Shown: positions 1 to 45,537, numbered from the stretch's first letter. The stretch: 64,000 nucleotides of DNA from Apus apus (GCF_020740795.1 NC_067295.1:1054501-1118500); one strand, 5' to 3'. A program made the numbers and translations. Notes: generated by a model not told the origin, from the letters alone.

Positions 1-465
1 GAGCAGGCTGCTGTAAACAAGCTAAACTACAACCAGGAAATCTGATATGAAACCAGTCCCTATCTATCTGCTGTGAGTGTAAAGGGAGATAAATCGCTCC
101 AGGGACGTAAACTCAATCTCAGCCAAGAATTCCTTTTCAGAGGGAAACAATTCACTGGCTCACACACTCACTAAATGTTTTCTTCTGAAGGCTGCAGAAA
201 AAATCCATACTATTTTAAGAATGTGTTGCTCATATTCATCACAGTGTCCTGAGTGCTGGCACGCAAGCTGCTCTCTTCACACTTACACAGTTATTTTCCC
301 CATACCAGCCTGAATCCAGCAAGGTTGGATCCTGCACCTCTCTCCTGTAGGTGTAAGGGGCTGATATGAAGATGTGCCAGATGCAGAATTCCTCACGCCT
401 TCACCTGCAAAGTAATTTTTGCCTGGACACAAAGGTACATGCAATCAGAGGCAGAAAGCAGTAGC
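1..465. other. Intergenic flank, nothing recognised
   Basis: No open frame, RNA gene or repeat could be recognised here. It lies beyond the last GRID2IP poly(A) signal. In human the next gene on this side of GRID2IP is KDELR2, but I see no trace of its coding sequence. Confidence 0.4.
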
Positions 466-471
466 TTTATT
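466..471 (-). terminator. GRID2IP: Candidate GRID2IP poly(A) signal
   Basis: AATAAA is read on the minus strand. It is the first canonical hexamer I find downstream of the GRID2IP stop codon at 1389, and would give a 3' UTR of roughly 0.9 kb. Confidence 0.5.
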
Positions 472-1388
472 TTAGGAATAGCACGTAGGCATTGGGTAGA
501 GACTGGACTGTCAATGTACATGGTCCCGTTATCAAATAATACAACCGTGTGTCAGAAGTTCTGGTTCCTTGAAAACAGTCACATAAAAATACCAAAGGGT
601 TTGGAGTCCTAACTATTTTGGAAAGTTACAACATGTAGCAAAATCTATGTACAGCGTTTTCACAGTTGTAATGACAGTTTCAAAAGAACATCCAAGTGTT
701 TAAGTACTGAATAAGTTTTTTAGAAATAAAAAAAAATCATAACAAAAAAAAAATCAACAGAACACATTGTGCAACATCCAGAATGGAAAGAGGAGCTGAG
801 CAAGCATCTCCCCGTCACTGCCATCGGGCAGAGGGGAGGCAGGGACAGGGGGCTGGACCTCGGAACACAACGCTAGAAACTACCTGGCACTTAATGCTGT
901 ATAAACAGAGATCACTTGTGAAAATACACCTCACTTTCTGCAGGGGGGCTTGGAAAAATACTGAAAAATGAAGATTTGATGGTTATAAGGTATCCCATAA
1001 ATAATGCACCAGTCGGTGATTGTGTAGTAAGCAGAGGCTGCAGTGAGGGCTCCTGCTCTGGCCACAGGCAGGAGTGACCTATGCCAGGGCTGGAGTGGGG
1101 CAGGGGGCTGGAGCAGGGGCTGAATCCTTGACTCAGTCATATGCAGGAAATGGAGGGTGCCAAGAAAGCTGTTGCCAAGCCCGGCATGGTGTTCACCTTC
1201 TTGTCCCTGTGCCTCACCCTCACATCCATCCACCATCACTTTTCAGTGTCCAAACTGCCCTGATGCCTCAGTCCGTGGTTCTGCTTGGTGGCAGCAGGTG
1301 ACAGCAGCATATTTACAACCAAACTCAACGGGAGCAAATTGCACTTTGTTGGCAATGAATTGTTGCAGCTGGCGTGGCTGCAGGCCCG
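472..1388 (-). other. GRID2IP: Probable GRID2IP 3' UTR
   Basis: Non-coding stretch between the GRID2IP stop codon and the first AATAAA on the minus strand. It includes A/T-rich runs around 715-760 (plus-strand A runs). No conserved reading frame is seen. Assignment as UTR is inferred from position only. Confidence 0.5.
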
Positions 1389-34122
<32,734 letters not shown>

Positions 34123-35864
34123 GGCTACAACTGCAAGAGAAGGGAGAAAAAAAAAAAAATCTGGTGCCTTTTCCATTCTTAACGTGGCTCCTGGAGATGC
34201 CATGTGCACCCTGCCCGGTGTGGGGCCTCTAGTCTGTGCCACAACCCCTACCATGGGAGGAAATGCCCCAAGAGGGACAGTTTTCCTCTATATTTCCCTA
34301 AAAAATAGCTTTGATTCTTCTTTTGGCAGGCGGCTGCCAGGGCAGCAGTGAGGAAGCTGAGTGGGCTGGAAAGATCAGAGCTACCCCAGGCACTCAGACC
34401 ATGGCCTGGCACAGCCCTTGTCTCACTGGTCAATGACAACTGCCTAACGCCCACCCCCAGGAGGTGCCTTTAGGCACCTGCATGGATTTATTTATCTAGC
34501 AATGATTATTTCCTTTACCTGGCATGTTATGCTAATGAATAGATCACCCAGTGACTTAAAGCAGCTTTATTTTAACCAGCTCTTCTCAATATTCTAGCAG
34601 TTTTCAACTGCAAAATTACTGCAAATTCATTAGAATTTGCCAGTTCCTCTCAGCTTTCCTGGGAGCATTCCTCCGTGCCCTCCCTGTCCTGTGCACAACG
34701 TTAACCTGGTCGCAGCATCCTGAAAAACAAAAACGAGTATTTTCAAAAGGACGTGTTTGTGGCTCATGTGAAGGGTTAGGACTGGCTCCACGGATGCTCA
34801 AGGAGAAATCGGGCACATCAGCCCCCAGCATGTGCAGATGTCGTCTTTGCTCAGGGTACATCAAACCAGCTGACCTAGACTGCTCACTTAGATGCCCTTT
34901 TGGCACCACTGATGTCTATGTGCCTCCTCTGCACGCTGACACTGGCTAAAATAATTTGCATGCAGATCTTCTCTCCATTTGATCTTAGCTGTCTGTGAAG
35001 GTGCTTTTTACTCCCCTGTTTATTACACGTTCTTACCACACTCTAAGCCTTTGCAAAAAATGAAACACGGGCTATTTTGCCTGGGTGAATTGTCTTATGG
35101 AGACTACGAGGACTCAGAATGCCTAAAGAAAACATCCTTACAAATGCACCTTAAGTTTTGTGCTCTTCAGATCAAAAAGTCTCAAGCACCCGTGGTCAAA
35201 ACTCAGTAGCACTGAAAACGTTGTTTCATACCCTGTTACACGCCAGAGATGAAAGGAACTCTCCTCGTGTCCATTTTCAGCAGCCATAATACAGACCAGC
35301 TTGCTCTGAGAGCAGAATCGTAAGGATGGGCAAGGAAAACAGCATTAAAGCAGAAATTGGCATTAATGACCCGAGGCTGCTCGGCTGCTTGGGAGCAGCT
35401 CCTCACAGCTGTATTGCAGAGGGCACCAGAAGCACCAGCTTCACATAAGGACCAAACAATATGCTGTAACTACTGTTTCCAATGTCATAATCTTGTCCTC
35501 CTTCATACAACTGTGCTGATTAAAATGCAACATAAAAATCAGGGGTTACTGCTACTATTTAAAGAGGAAATCAAGCTGCTCGCCACGTTAACAGGCACAG
35601 ATGTCAAGGACAGAGGGGAAGTGCTGAGTGAAGCATCAGGCAAGTCTGGCAACAGCGGGATGAAATCCAAGGGAACACGAGGACATCCCTGGGGCTGCGG
35701 AACGCAGGTTTGAAGGCTCCAACAAGAGCCCAGCAAGCACTGGGACGGCCCCAGCACCACCGCTCCGGGCTGAGCTCAGTGGCAAAGCCTGGCAGAGCAG
35801 CGGAGGGAGCCGGGCTGCCCGAGCTGCCTCACCCGCTTCCATCTCTGCACCCTCGGGCACTTAC
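34123..35864 (-). other. GRID2IP: GRID2IP 5' flank or first intron
   Basis: No coding exon recognised. Contains the long pyrimidine tract and acceptor of the N-terminal exon (34131-34160) and AT-rich sequence around 34.48-34.62 kb with an octamer-like ATGCTAAT. If the candidate exon at 35865-35880 is real, this is intron 1. Confidence 0.45.
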
Positions 35865-36130
35865 AGAAGTCTCCAGCCATCCAGGCGAGCCGGGCGGGCT
35901 CTCAGCGGCGCCAGGTTTGTCCCGTTACAGGGTCAAGGCTTCCTCGGTTCTGCTGCATCGCCCCTGGAAGCGAGCCCCAAGTACCCGCCGCGCTCCCGGG
36001 GGCATCTCTCAGCTCCCACGTCCTTGCTGCAGCCCCCGGGGCTCGGGGGGCAGAGCCCTCACGTGTGACACTGGTCCAGGAGCGGGCGGAACGGCTGCTG
36101 TGCCGGGGCAGCCCCACGGGCTGGGGTGGC
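35770..36130. promoter_or_regulatory. GRID2IP: CpG-rich stretch, possible long-isoform GRID2IP promoter
   Basis: Many CpGs (GGCGAGCCGGGCGGG, CCGCCGCGCTCCCGGGGG) around and upstream of the candidate first exon. No TATA box noticed. Inferred from composition and position. Confidence 0.35.
35865..35880 (-). CDS. GRID2IP: Candidate upstream first exon of long GRID2IP
   Basis: ATGGCTGGAGACTTCT is followed by a consensus GTAAGTG donor inside a CpG-rich stretch. Joined to the exon at 34130 it reads MAGDFFVA and then MPATNQ in frame. The N-terminal exon requires an upstream partner because its ATG lies 8 nt after a splice acceptor. Whether this exon is used, and whether translation starts here or at MPATNQ, cannot be decided from sequence; the context of this ATG is weak (T at -3). 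Confidence 0.35.
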
Positions 36131-38170
36131 TGCCCCTTCCCCAGCTTCTTACTTGCGCCCTGCGCCCTTCCAGCTGCTCTGAGCCAGTGCCAGGCACGAA
36201 GGAAGGTCTTTCTTGCCTTTTCCTTTCCTAATTAACTTTATGTCCATGGCAAAGAGAAGCACGGACAGACTAATTGCCGTGCTGGTCCTGGCTCAGCGCG
36301 GTGCGGACCTGAGCCTGCAGATCTGGGGGGAATTAGGAGGTGGAAGGAGAAAAAACCGATTAGCACCCGTGGAGGGAAATCCCTGATCCCCACGGGCAAA
36401 TGCGAAGAGACAGTGCTCGGCAAAGCAGCAGGGACGCGGTCACTGCTCCCTGGGCGTGCTGAGACCTCGCTGGCCCCGCCACCGGCAATTTGGGTGGGAA
36501 ACCAGAGACTTCGGGAATACGTGTCTGCCAAACAACGCACGCAGCTCAGTGCAGGGATTTGGGAGCCTGGATGGATTCCTGCAGGCTCGGCAGGAGAGCT
36601 CTGCCCAGCCTGGCTGCTCCGAGCAGGGCGTGGGGATCTAGGCTGAGGGCAGCACAGACCCCTGTGCTGGCACCAACTGTTCGCTAAGCTGCTATTTCTG
36701 GTTTTCTCCTCTGCTTCCTCAGCACTTAGGGATCCAGGACTTTGCACGCTAAGAGGTTTTAGGGTATTACACGTCCTGCCGTGGAACCATCAGGAGAGGC
36801 TGTCTGCAGCCTGTCACGGACCACACAGCAATCCTGCCCTCCCCTGCCACCCGCGTGGGCTGAGCATTGGGCTGGATGGGAAACAACCTCCTCGGGAAAC
36901 CTGCAGGGACCTGCTCACCCCACCTGAAGGTGAGCACAATCGTTTTACCACTCGTGACCTTCATGTTCATCCATGTCACTGCTGCAAAGAACCTGGAGAG
37001 CCCTCCTCCCCTATCCTCCCCAGCTCTGGGGTTGGTGCTGCTCTGCCACAGATGGACACGACTCGCAGGTTCTGCACAAACACAAATCTCCTCCCCAGCA
37101 GCTGAGATCCCGCGCTGGGGGAGCATGCACTGCCCTCCCATGTCGACACTGAAATGCACAGGCCTTCCTGCAAAACCTCAGGGCATCTTTGCTATTCACT
37201 GCCCAAACTAGCAGGCAAAACTGCAATGGATATTATTTTTTTTCAGTAAGTGAAGTAATTTCTTCTTTTCCCTCCGTTTTTTAATACCTTGAGTACTTTA
37301 AAACACTGACTATGAAGTTTAATCCCTGCAAGAAATAAGTTATGGGATTCCAGGCTAATAAAAAGATTGTTCCTTGAAGACTTTCTGCTGGAATTTGATC
37401 AGAGAAGACTTTCCACTCGTTTGCTCAGTGCTTGGATGCAATCAGTTTCGTTTCTCTCAGGCTTCACCTGTTTATTAAAGTATTTGCTGGCTGTTTTGTC
37501 CTTGAGCACAGCCTACCAGGCCACTGAGAGTGGATGGAGCTCAGTGCTGGTGCTGGTGTCCTGCACAGGCAGCTCCACACTGTGTGCAGGGACTGCAGGG
37601 CACAAGCCCTGCCTGTCTGCCCCCAAATAAACCACCAGACCCCAGCCTCAAGGCCCCTTCCACCCTGCCAGACTTGCCTGGTTACATCCAGTGTCCCAGC
37701 TAAACCTGCAGCTGCAGCTGCAGCAGTAGAGACATTGTGCTGCACCAGTAGGGAGGGGAAAAACAGCTCTTTCACCACGTCCTCTCTCAGGAGCCTCGGG
37801 CTGTACAACAGGGCTGTGGGCTTGTCCTCGGGCTGTGCCCTAGGACAGCTGTGCCCCAGGATATTTTGGATGAATTTCTTGCTCTTGGGTTCAAGTCTGG
37901 TGCTTCGAGGGACAAGAACCTACCAGCGAAAAAAGGATCCCTTTCCTGAAACCCAACCTCATTTCCTGCCACCACATCTCCTGACCAAGCCAATTAATTT
38001 CCTCTCGGTGCCAGAGCAGCCTGAGCCCCCCCCTCGGCAGCCTTACCTGTGGTCCCCGAGATCCAGCCAGCAGCAGACCGGGACCTGGAGCTGCCAAAAC
38101 CATCCCAGCAGCTTTGAAGCTTTGGGATCAGTTACCGGCAGCCACCGGCTGAGTTTCTATGGCAAACTCT
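36131..38170. other. Intergenic region between GRID2IP and ZDHHC4
   Basis: No conserved coding sequence, RNA gene or repeat was recognised. Mixed GC content. Open frames here are short and match nothing known to me. Confidence 0.5.
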
Positions 38171-38174
38171 ACCC

Positions 38175-38430
38175 AGGCACCGTAACCCAATCAGCCTCGC
38201 CGAGCGGGGCCCGCGGCCGGGGCGGTTTCAGTTGACAGCCCCGGTGTCAGGAGCCGCACGGGGCTTTCCGCTCCTCCAGCTCGGGACCGTCCCAGCCCGG
38301 TTCTGCCTCCCCGCAGGCTCCAGAACCGACCGCCCCGGCGTGCGGGACGCGGGGGTGCGAGAGGAGGGTCTCTGCTCAAAGGGAACAGAGCGCTCCGAGC
38401 TCCCGGAGGAGACAAAAGGGTTTTCCTTTA
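38175..38430. promoter_or_regulatory. Small CpG-rich patch with CCAAT box
   Basis: AACCCAATCAGCC at 38184-38196 is followed by GCCGAGCGGGGCCCGCGGCC and further CpGs to about 38430. It could be an outer part of the ZDHHC4 promoter or a start site of a divergent transcript. Function is not established. Confidence 0.35.
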
Positions 38431-38639
38431 GTGATTTCACCAGAGGTAGCAAATCTGAAGAGATTTTAGCAGATCCCTAAGGAACCACACGGGACAGAGC
38501 GTTGCGCAGACCCCCGGGACCAGAGGGAAACGGACACCAACTGCGTGCGACGGGCTGCCCGGCACCGTAAGAACCCTGCGCACAACTCAGGTTCATAAAA
38601 CAGATCTAATGCTTATTTCTACTGGCTTAATCTTCGTTT

Positions 38640-39200
38640 TGAGGGCAGGAGGAGGCCGGAACCAGCAGCCCTCCCCACAGCCCCGGCACAGCGGCGCGGG
38701 GGGCGCTGACCCTGCCCAGCCAGGGGCTCCCCAAGGCCCCTCCCGCCCAAGCCAGGCCGCCCTTCCGCCATCCGCGGGGCGAGGGCAGCGTTCCCGCTGG
38801 ACGTGCAGGCGCTGCCCGCCCCGCCCTGACCCCGCAGCTCAGCCCCTCCGCCCCGGCCGGGCCCTGACCCGCCCCCCGGCAGCGGCGGCCGCGGGTCCCC
38901 GGGCGGGCTCGGCGATCGATTAACCGGCCTCGGGGCGGCGGGGAGAGGCCGTGAGGGGGGGGGGGGGGGGCAGCTCCCGGTGCGGCGGGGCAGGCCCTGC
39001 CCTGGGTGGGGGGCCCAGCCTGCACCCCCGGCTCCCTCGCGGCAGGAGCGGCTCCGGCCGGGCCCTCGGGGCGCCCTCGGGACCGGAGAGGCCGCGGGTT
39101 CCCGGGCAGCGGGCGCTGCCGGGGCGGGCCCGGGGAACCGCGGCCTCCCAGGCCTCGGTCCTTCCCTCTCGGCCTCCGAGACACTGATAAGCCTCTTCTG
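38640..39200 (+). promoter_or_regulatory. ZDHHC4: CpG island at the ZDHHC4 5' end
   Basis: Very dense CpG over about 550 bp, including a 16-G run at 38955-38970 and several GGGCGG/CCGCCC boxes, ending just upstream of the acceptor (TTGTATTTTTTAG) of the first coding exon at 39214. A non-coding first exon must lie here. CC|GTGAGG at about 38950 is one possible donor, but it is not proven. Confidence 0.6.
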
Positions 39201-39222
39201 TTGTATTTTTTAGGGCTCGGGG

Positions 39223-42200
39223 ATGGATTTTCTGACGCTTTTCTTGATTTATTTGTGTTCGGTGCTCGCTGCCGTTGCTCTGCTCTGCGTCTGCTCGGGG
39301 AGGAGGGGAGGTTTCCTCACCGGGAGAGCCAGCCAGGTAAAAGAGAGGAGCCGTCCTCAGCCCTCCCTGTTCTGGTTCGTTGTGCTGGAATTCGGGTGTT
39401 TATCCAACATAAAAACCCGCCAGGTTATGTGGTTAGAGCCGCAGTACGATGTGCTTCATATTTCACTCTTTGTTTTCACAACTGCCCGTTGGGATTGGGC
39501 ATCATAGAATCCCAGACTGGTTTGGGCTGGAAGGGACCCCCAAAAATAATCCAGTTCCAACCCCCCTGCACGGGCAGGGACACCTCCCAGCAGCCCAGGC
39601 TGCTCCAAGCCCCATCCAACCTGCCCTTCAGCACTGCCAGCTTCCCTGGGCAACTTGGGTCTCACCAAATGAAAACACTGGGCTGGTGAAATCCTTCCCA
39701 AGCAGGGAGTGAGAAAAACCCATTTGCCTCTTCCACCTCCTGCAGGGTAGGAGTAAGGATGGAGCTGCTTGTGATACTGAAAGGACGTTTTTCAGTGACA
39801 CTGTAACACATCAGCTTTGAGAAATTAAATAACAAGGAAGCCTCAAGTATTTGCAGTTTTGTGGTATTTGCTGTCCTCACTAAGATAAAAAAGGTGGGGG
39901 GAGGTTTTAGAGGTAAAACAGGGAGAGAATTATAACTGGTAGCAAATACTGTAGGGGAGGCTCTGTAGTGTGAGTATGGAATGATGCTGCAGCCTGTTTT
40001 TTCCTTAGAGGGAGGAATGAAGAGCTTTAAAAGAGGATTAAGAATTGGCATTTTATTGTAAAAACAGGGAATGAATTGTTTCATTATGTGTTTCCTTTAG
40101 CAGTACACAGCCTCTTTTAAAAAAGACTTGTCACTTGAGCTGCTGATATGAGGCATAACAGTTAAAAGAAAAATATTTAACATCTTCTCAACTGTGCATA
40201 TGCTTTTTGCCTTCTGGTCTTTTACATCTGAGAAGAGAAGCTCTCACTGCATATTTTCTTTCCCTGTCAGCTAGAAATAGGCTCAGCTGCTCTAATTCCT
40301 CCACCAAGGATGGAGCAGCATGTTGCTATAGAGATCTCTCACCTTCTGAGCAGCAGAGTCAAACAATTCCTGCTGCTGAGAACTTTGCTAAATGAAGACA
40401 GGCAGTTTTCTTCTTTGTTGTCTCTAGCTGTTTTTGAAATGGCAGTTGGGTAGACATGGAATTACCAGGTCACAGCTGTAGTTGAAGAAACTGGGGGCAG
40501 GGGGATGTTTGCTGGGCATTGTTTATTGGTTTGGGTTATTGGGTTTTTTTCCTTCTTCTGGAGGATAGCAGGCTTTATCCCTTTGCTCATCTCCACTTGC
40601 ATCTGTCAGATGTCCTGGTGAAGCATATTGTAGTTGAGAAATTGCTCAGTTCTATCCCCTGCTTAACCAGTTACCCAGTCCATAACCCAATGTAAGCTCC
40701 TTAGAGAACTTTCACACATTAGCCCAGATACATTTGTTCATACCTTCCGGGCTTCTGAGGATGTGGAACCTCTGTCCCACGTTGAAAACCCCAGCCTCTA
40801 TTCTCAGTGTCCCTGAAAATGAGCTTCCTCCCCAGTGATATGGCTGCAGTGACAGATAACTGAGGGATTAGGTGACTTTTGTTTTTGTTTGAATGTTCCA
40901 CAGGCAGAGCAACATGCACTTCAGGTAACACAGTCTTTTCATTTGCTTCAGGTGTTGTCGTTTGTAATCCCCACGCAGCTCCAGAGCGTGACACAGCGAG
41001 CACTTCACAGGCTCTTCCACACAAGGTATTGCACTTCTTATTTACAATTCTGACATTATTTTTCACTAGTATTTCTGGCCACTCTTGGTGACCTGCCACC
41101 ATCAGAGCTCTCAGTGTTATCCTTAGATACTCCCTCTTCACTAGAGGTGCTTGTCCTGGATTACAGGTTCCCTTTACAGTTTGTCACGCTGTTGTCTTTC
41201 TATTCCTTGCTTATCGTTGAGAAGATGGTGCCCTGAAATATTGGAACATATTGACAAATACAGATAATGTGGCTCAGGAGCCTCCAGTGTAACAGATGTT
41301 GGTCACACTGGTGGGAGGTTGCACCCACGAGAGAATTACAACAGACTCTCTAGCAGCTGCAGGATGAGTTTAGACAGAGCCAGCCATCCCCGTCCTCTCC
41401 CTCAAATCCCATTAGTCTTAGTCCAGCAGCTGGGATGTCCAGGTGGCTCAAGGGGAAGCTGCACAGCTGCCAACCTGCAGCCTGCTGTATTAAGGTGAAT
41501 TTTGTAGCTTGCAGGAATCTGCTTTAGGATCTGCTTCAGGAGCAATTTAAACACCTTTTCTCTGGGGGCAGCAACTGCTCTGGGACAGGCACTGCAGGTG
41601 GGTACATGTACAGCTGTGCCACTTGTGCTGCAGTGGCTTTGCTGCCTGCTCTGCAGATTCTCTGGTGCAGGAGAGAGCAGCAGAGGAGAGCTTGTCTGCA
41701 ACAGACTCCCCACTGTGGTGAAATACACATCAACAGCTACTTCAAACTTGTAATGAAAGTCCAGCAAACTGATGTGTGACACAGAGAGCTGCAGTAAGTG
41801 AACATTGCTCTCCTAATCCGTGGCTTGTCTGAGCATCTCTCTGCCAGGCTGCTGAGAGTTGCTGCTCAGTCTGACACATCCCAAACAAGCCTGCATGCCA
41901 AACACTTGGGCTGCTTGCCTGGCAGGAGCTTGGACACGCTGGAACTAGTGGTGGCCATTGCTACCTCCTGCCATGCTTGTTTCCTAACAGCTGCTGTTAG
42001 TGCTACAGGTTTTTTAAGATTACCTGTTACTGGAGTTTGCTTTCATAGCAGCACATAGCAGTTGTCTTCTGGCAGAAAGCTTTGTGGCAGTGTCATATTT
42101 TGTAAGCACCAAGGGTGCTTTGTACTTGATTCTGCTGTTGGAAAAAAAATCCAAAGGACATGACAGTAATGGACGTGAATTTAGCTGGCATATTTAAAGG

Positions 42201-45041
42201 AGCATCTGTGGGAAGAAGAGGAGAAGCCACTGGATGGATAAAACACTATTAATATTCAATCCATGCTGGCCTGGAAACCTAAAAGAGGTGTCTCCTTGCA
42301 TATGGAAAGTATTTGCTGATCACCTCTGCGTGTACTTGACCTGTTAATCAGGATGCTGAGTATTAAATAGACCATCCCGTTTCTGTTCCAGAAACTGTTT
42401 GTTTGTTGTGCTGCACATCACCTTGCAAGCTGCAGTGTTTGGGGAGTACACCTGGGAAGTGTTTGTTTACTGCTGGGAGCTGCAGTTCCACCTCCTGCTG
42501 CTGCTGCTGCCCTACCTGCTGCTGGCTGGGAACGTGGGCTTCTTCCTTCTCTGCTCCCGGGCCAATCCTGGTAAGCTCCTCTGATCATGAGCTGTAGCTG
42601 TTTGAAAACAGGACCTAGCAAGTGTTACAAACACCGTGACTTTTACTATTTTTCTTGATTCTTTTGCAGGTATCATAACAAAATCAAACCATGCGTCCCT
42701 GGTTAAGATTTATGCCTATGATGGAGTGTTATTTCAGAAAGGCATCGTGTGTCCTACGTGCAACATGGAGAAGCCAGCCAGATCAAAACATTGCAGTAAG
42801 AATCTTGCCTTCCTTGATAAGTATAAAAGTCCTACTTTCCCAAATTAAATCTCCATCAATAACTGCAGTTCACACTACACCTGTTCTGTTCTCTAGTTCG
42901 ATGCACACAGGTTTGTGTAGGTGTTACTGGACTCCCAAATCACAGCTGCTCTTTGCTCACCCATGGAGCTGTTTTGCTGCTGTTTCTTCTCAGAAAGTGC
43001 CAGTTCCAAAGGTGTTTCCTGGGGTCAGGAACAGCCAAAAATTAGACACCTAGAAGTTAAATGAAAAATGTTCACCTGTCAAGACCTGAGTTCAGGATTT
43101 TGTGCTTCTCTTGCAGAATTTGCTGTTTACATCTAAAAGAAATCTGGGGGCTACAATCTCTACCTTTCATATGCTTCGCTAGGCAGTGCTGCTGGAGAAG
43201 CCAGAGTTGTTGAGCTGCAGTTTTGGTGAATAAAAGAGGAAATGAGATAAAGGTCTTTGGGTTTAGTATTGGGGATTTTTACTATGAAATCAGTGTATTT
43301 GCTGAAAAAGCTACTGGCTAGATCATGACCACAATTCTTAGATGCATTTTGTTTTTCAGATGAAAAACTATCCTAACGTAAATGAAGCTGATAACTTAAG
43401 AAAAGCACTAGTGCCTGTCTTGCCCCTCTCCCCGGGCAGGTCTCTGCGGGAGGTGCGTGCAGCGCTTCGATCACCACTGCGTCTGGCTCAACAACTGCAT
43501 CGGTGCCGCCAACGCCGGGTACTTCTGCCTCTACCTCGGCTCCCTCAGCGCCGCCGCCGCCGCCGTCGCAGCCGTCACGGCAGCCCTGCTCACCCAGCTG
43601 GGGCTGCTCTTCAGGGCCGTGCACAGCACGTACATCGATGAGCAAGGGCACGAGCAGCCTGTTGAGGTTCTCTTCCTCCTTCAGGTAGGTGTGTGCTGCC
43701 CGGGCTGCTGCAGGCAGAACCCTTTGTGTCCGTCCTTGCCTTCAGGAGTCGTGTCAGTGCAGCTGCTCTGGCAGGCAGGGCGTGGGCAGGCTGCAGGGTT
43801 TTTACCAGCTTCACACAGCTCATGAAGTTTAGGAAACTGCCCTTGCAGAATACTTAAAAAAATACGGGAATTCTCTCACAGCACTTCATTCCACTCTCCC
43901 ATTCTTTGTATTTCTGTCCCCAGGCTGCTTTCACTCAGCAGATCTGATCTTTATGGATGTGAATGACTTCACATTCCAATGACCATCTACTCGAGTAACT
44001 TTCAGGAGGCAGTTTACAATCCTTGAGATATCCTCACAGAGATGTTAAAGCAGGACCCTACTACCCTGGAATTCAGATACCTCCGTATTTTCTCTCATAT
44101 GAACAAAGGGGGTGACATCGAGTCTCTCCAGCACTTGAGCTGTTTGCATTTCAATCCCCTCATCCCTTTCTGCAGTGTGGCACGGAGGTGATAAGTAGTA
44201 AATGCTTTATCTTTCCCTCATCCTAGACAACAGCTGTTTCAGCCTTGGACTCTTAATAGAGGGCTCTCAGTCAGGGAATGTTTGCCCATGTTTGAGCAGT
44301 GCCATTACCACTCCTCAGTGCTGGAGTTTAACTCCGAAAAGAGCTGCTCAAACTGTATCATGTCAGCAAAGCCTGAAGTTGCACCAGATTGTAGTCTCTT
44401 CATTTGGCAATTTGTTTGGAGATGATCTGCATTAATGATTTTTTTGATTAAAAGCCCAACAAAAAATAAACAAGCATAAATCCAGTTTGAAATACAAACA
44501 TTCAGAGAGAGATGGGTGTGGAAAATACTCCACAGATTAGCAAGGCTTGTGAGGAAATACATGTCTGGAGATCTCTGTGCTTAACTCAAAGATTCACTCA
44601 GGAATGGACCATCACTGAGCTGGATGGAGGATGGGGCTGTGGTCTTGTTTCTGGGGCCACGCAGTTCTGCTCAGCTGGTGTGCTGCAGTGCCACCTGCCT
44701 CCCTGGCATTTCATTCTCCAACTTTTTAACTAAGGTATTATTTTCTTTGTTTGCAGCACCTTTTCTTGACTTTCCCTAGGATTGTCTTCATGCTTGGTTT
44801 TGTTATTCTTCTCACCCTGGTGCTGGGTTCATACTGCTGCTTCTATCTCTACTTGGCCTTAACCAACCAAACTTCCAATGAATGGTGGAAGTCCAGAAGA
44901 TATGGGTGGTCCCACCATCTAACACTGCAGCCTCATGACAGACAAGTTGTCTACAAAAACATTTATTCTAAAGGAGTCTGGAAGAATTTAAAGGAAATCT
45001 TTAAGCCTCCTCCTGTGCTGGAAAGGAAGAAGAAAACATGA
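39223..45041 (+). CDS. ZDHHC4: Palmitoyltransferase ZDHHC4, six coding exons
   Basis: Transfers palmitate to cysteines of target proteins through an S-acyl-enzyme; an ER-membrane DHHC enzyme. Exons 39223-39336, 40952-41025, 42392-42570, 42670-42795, 43440-43684, 44757-45041 join in phase to 1023 nt, 340 residues (human 344). Residues: TM1 3-24 (MDFLTLFLIYLCSVLAAVAL); further hydrophobic segments in exon 3; cysteine-rich domain 150-184 with CPTC, HC, C167, C170 and catalytic DHHC at 175-178 in QRFDHHCVWLNNCIG; TM segments after it and in exon 6. The usual TTxE motif reads TSNE (284-287). The C-terminus ERKKKT fits a KKxx ER-retrieval signal, as in human ERKKQE. The first exon is non-coding; the ATG is 10 nt after the acceptor and matches mammalian MDFL. 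Confidence 0.96.
39503..39690 (-). mobile_element. CR1 LINE 3'-end fragment
   Basis: The plus strand reads ATAGAATCCCAGACTGGTTT, GGGCTGGAAGGGACCCCCAA and later GGCAGGGACACCTCCCAGCA, CCCCATCCAACCTGCCCTTC. This is the reverse complement of the 3' end of avian CR1 elements. 5'-truncated, in ZDHHC4 intron 1. The far boundary is approximate. Confidence 0.9.
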
Positions 45042-45482
45042 AGATACTGTTTTTATGTGCATTATTAGACTTTTTGTAGGACTTTATTTCAGCAGAATGC
45101 TTTGAGGCCTCAGACACCTCTTGTATCAAGATTACTGTTTTCCAGTTAAATAATTGAAAACTATGTTTTCATAAAGCCACTCTTCAAAAAAAATAAGAGT
45201 TCTTCCAGGTCATCAGTAACACTCCTTGGGGGGATTGTGAGTGGGGCCTGTCAGGCTTTTCGGACATGGTCTCAGCACTGAAGCAAGCTGGATGAGGGAT
45301 CACTTGAAGGCTCTCCAGAGCAGAGAGGTACCAGCTGCTCTTAGAGACTTGGGCTTGGTTTGGGAAAAGGGGGTGTTTGACTGGCCCAACAGCTTGGTGT
45401 TCTCTGGCCCTGTGCCCTTGTCAATTCTCACGAGTGGTAACAGAACAGAAACTGGAAAAATATAGTAAGAACTTTAAATAAC

Positions 45483-45506
45483 TTTATTTTTTAAAATGTA
45501 TTTATT
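45483..45506 (-). terminator. E4F1: Candidate E4F1 poly(A) signals (two)
   Basis: AATAAA on the minus strand occurs at 45501-45506 and 45483-45488, the first such hexamers after the E4F1 stop at 46202. This implies a 3' UTR of about 0.7 kb that overlaps the end of ZDHHC4. Confidence 0.55.
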
Positions 45507-45531
45507 TACATGCTGAATCTGTACAATATGT

Positions 45532-45537
45532 AATAAA
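45532..45537 (+). terminator. ZDHHC4: Candidate ZDHHC4 poly(A) signal
   Basis: First AATAAA on the plus strand after the ZDHHC4 stop at 45041, implying a 3' UTR of about 0.5 kb. A second AATAAA lies at 45683-45688. Confidence 0.55.
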
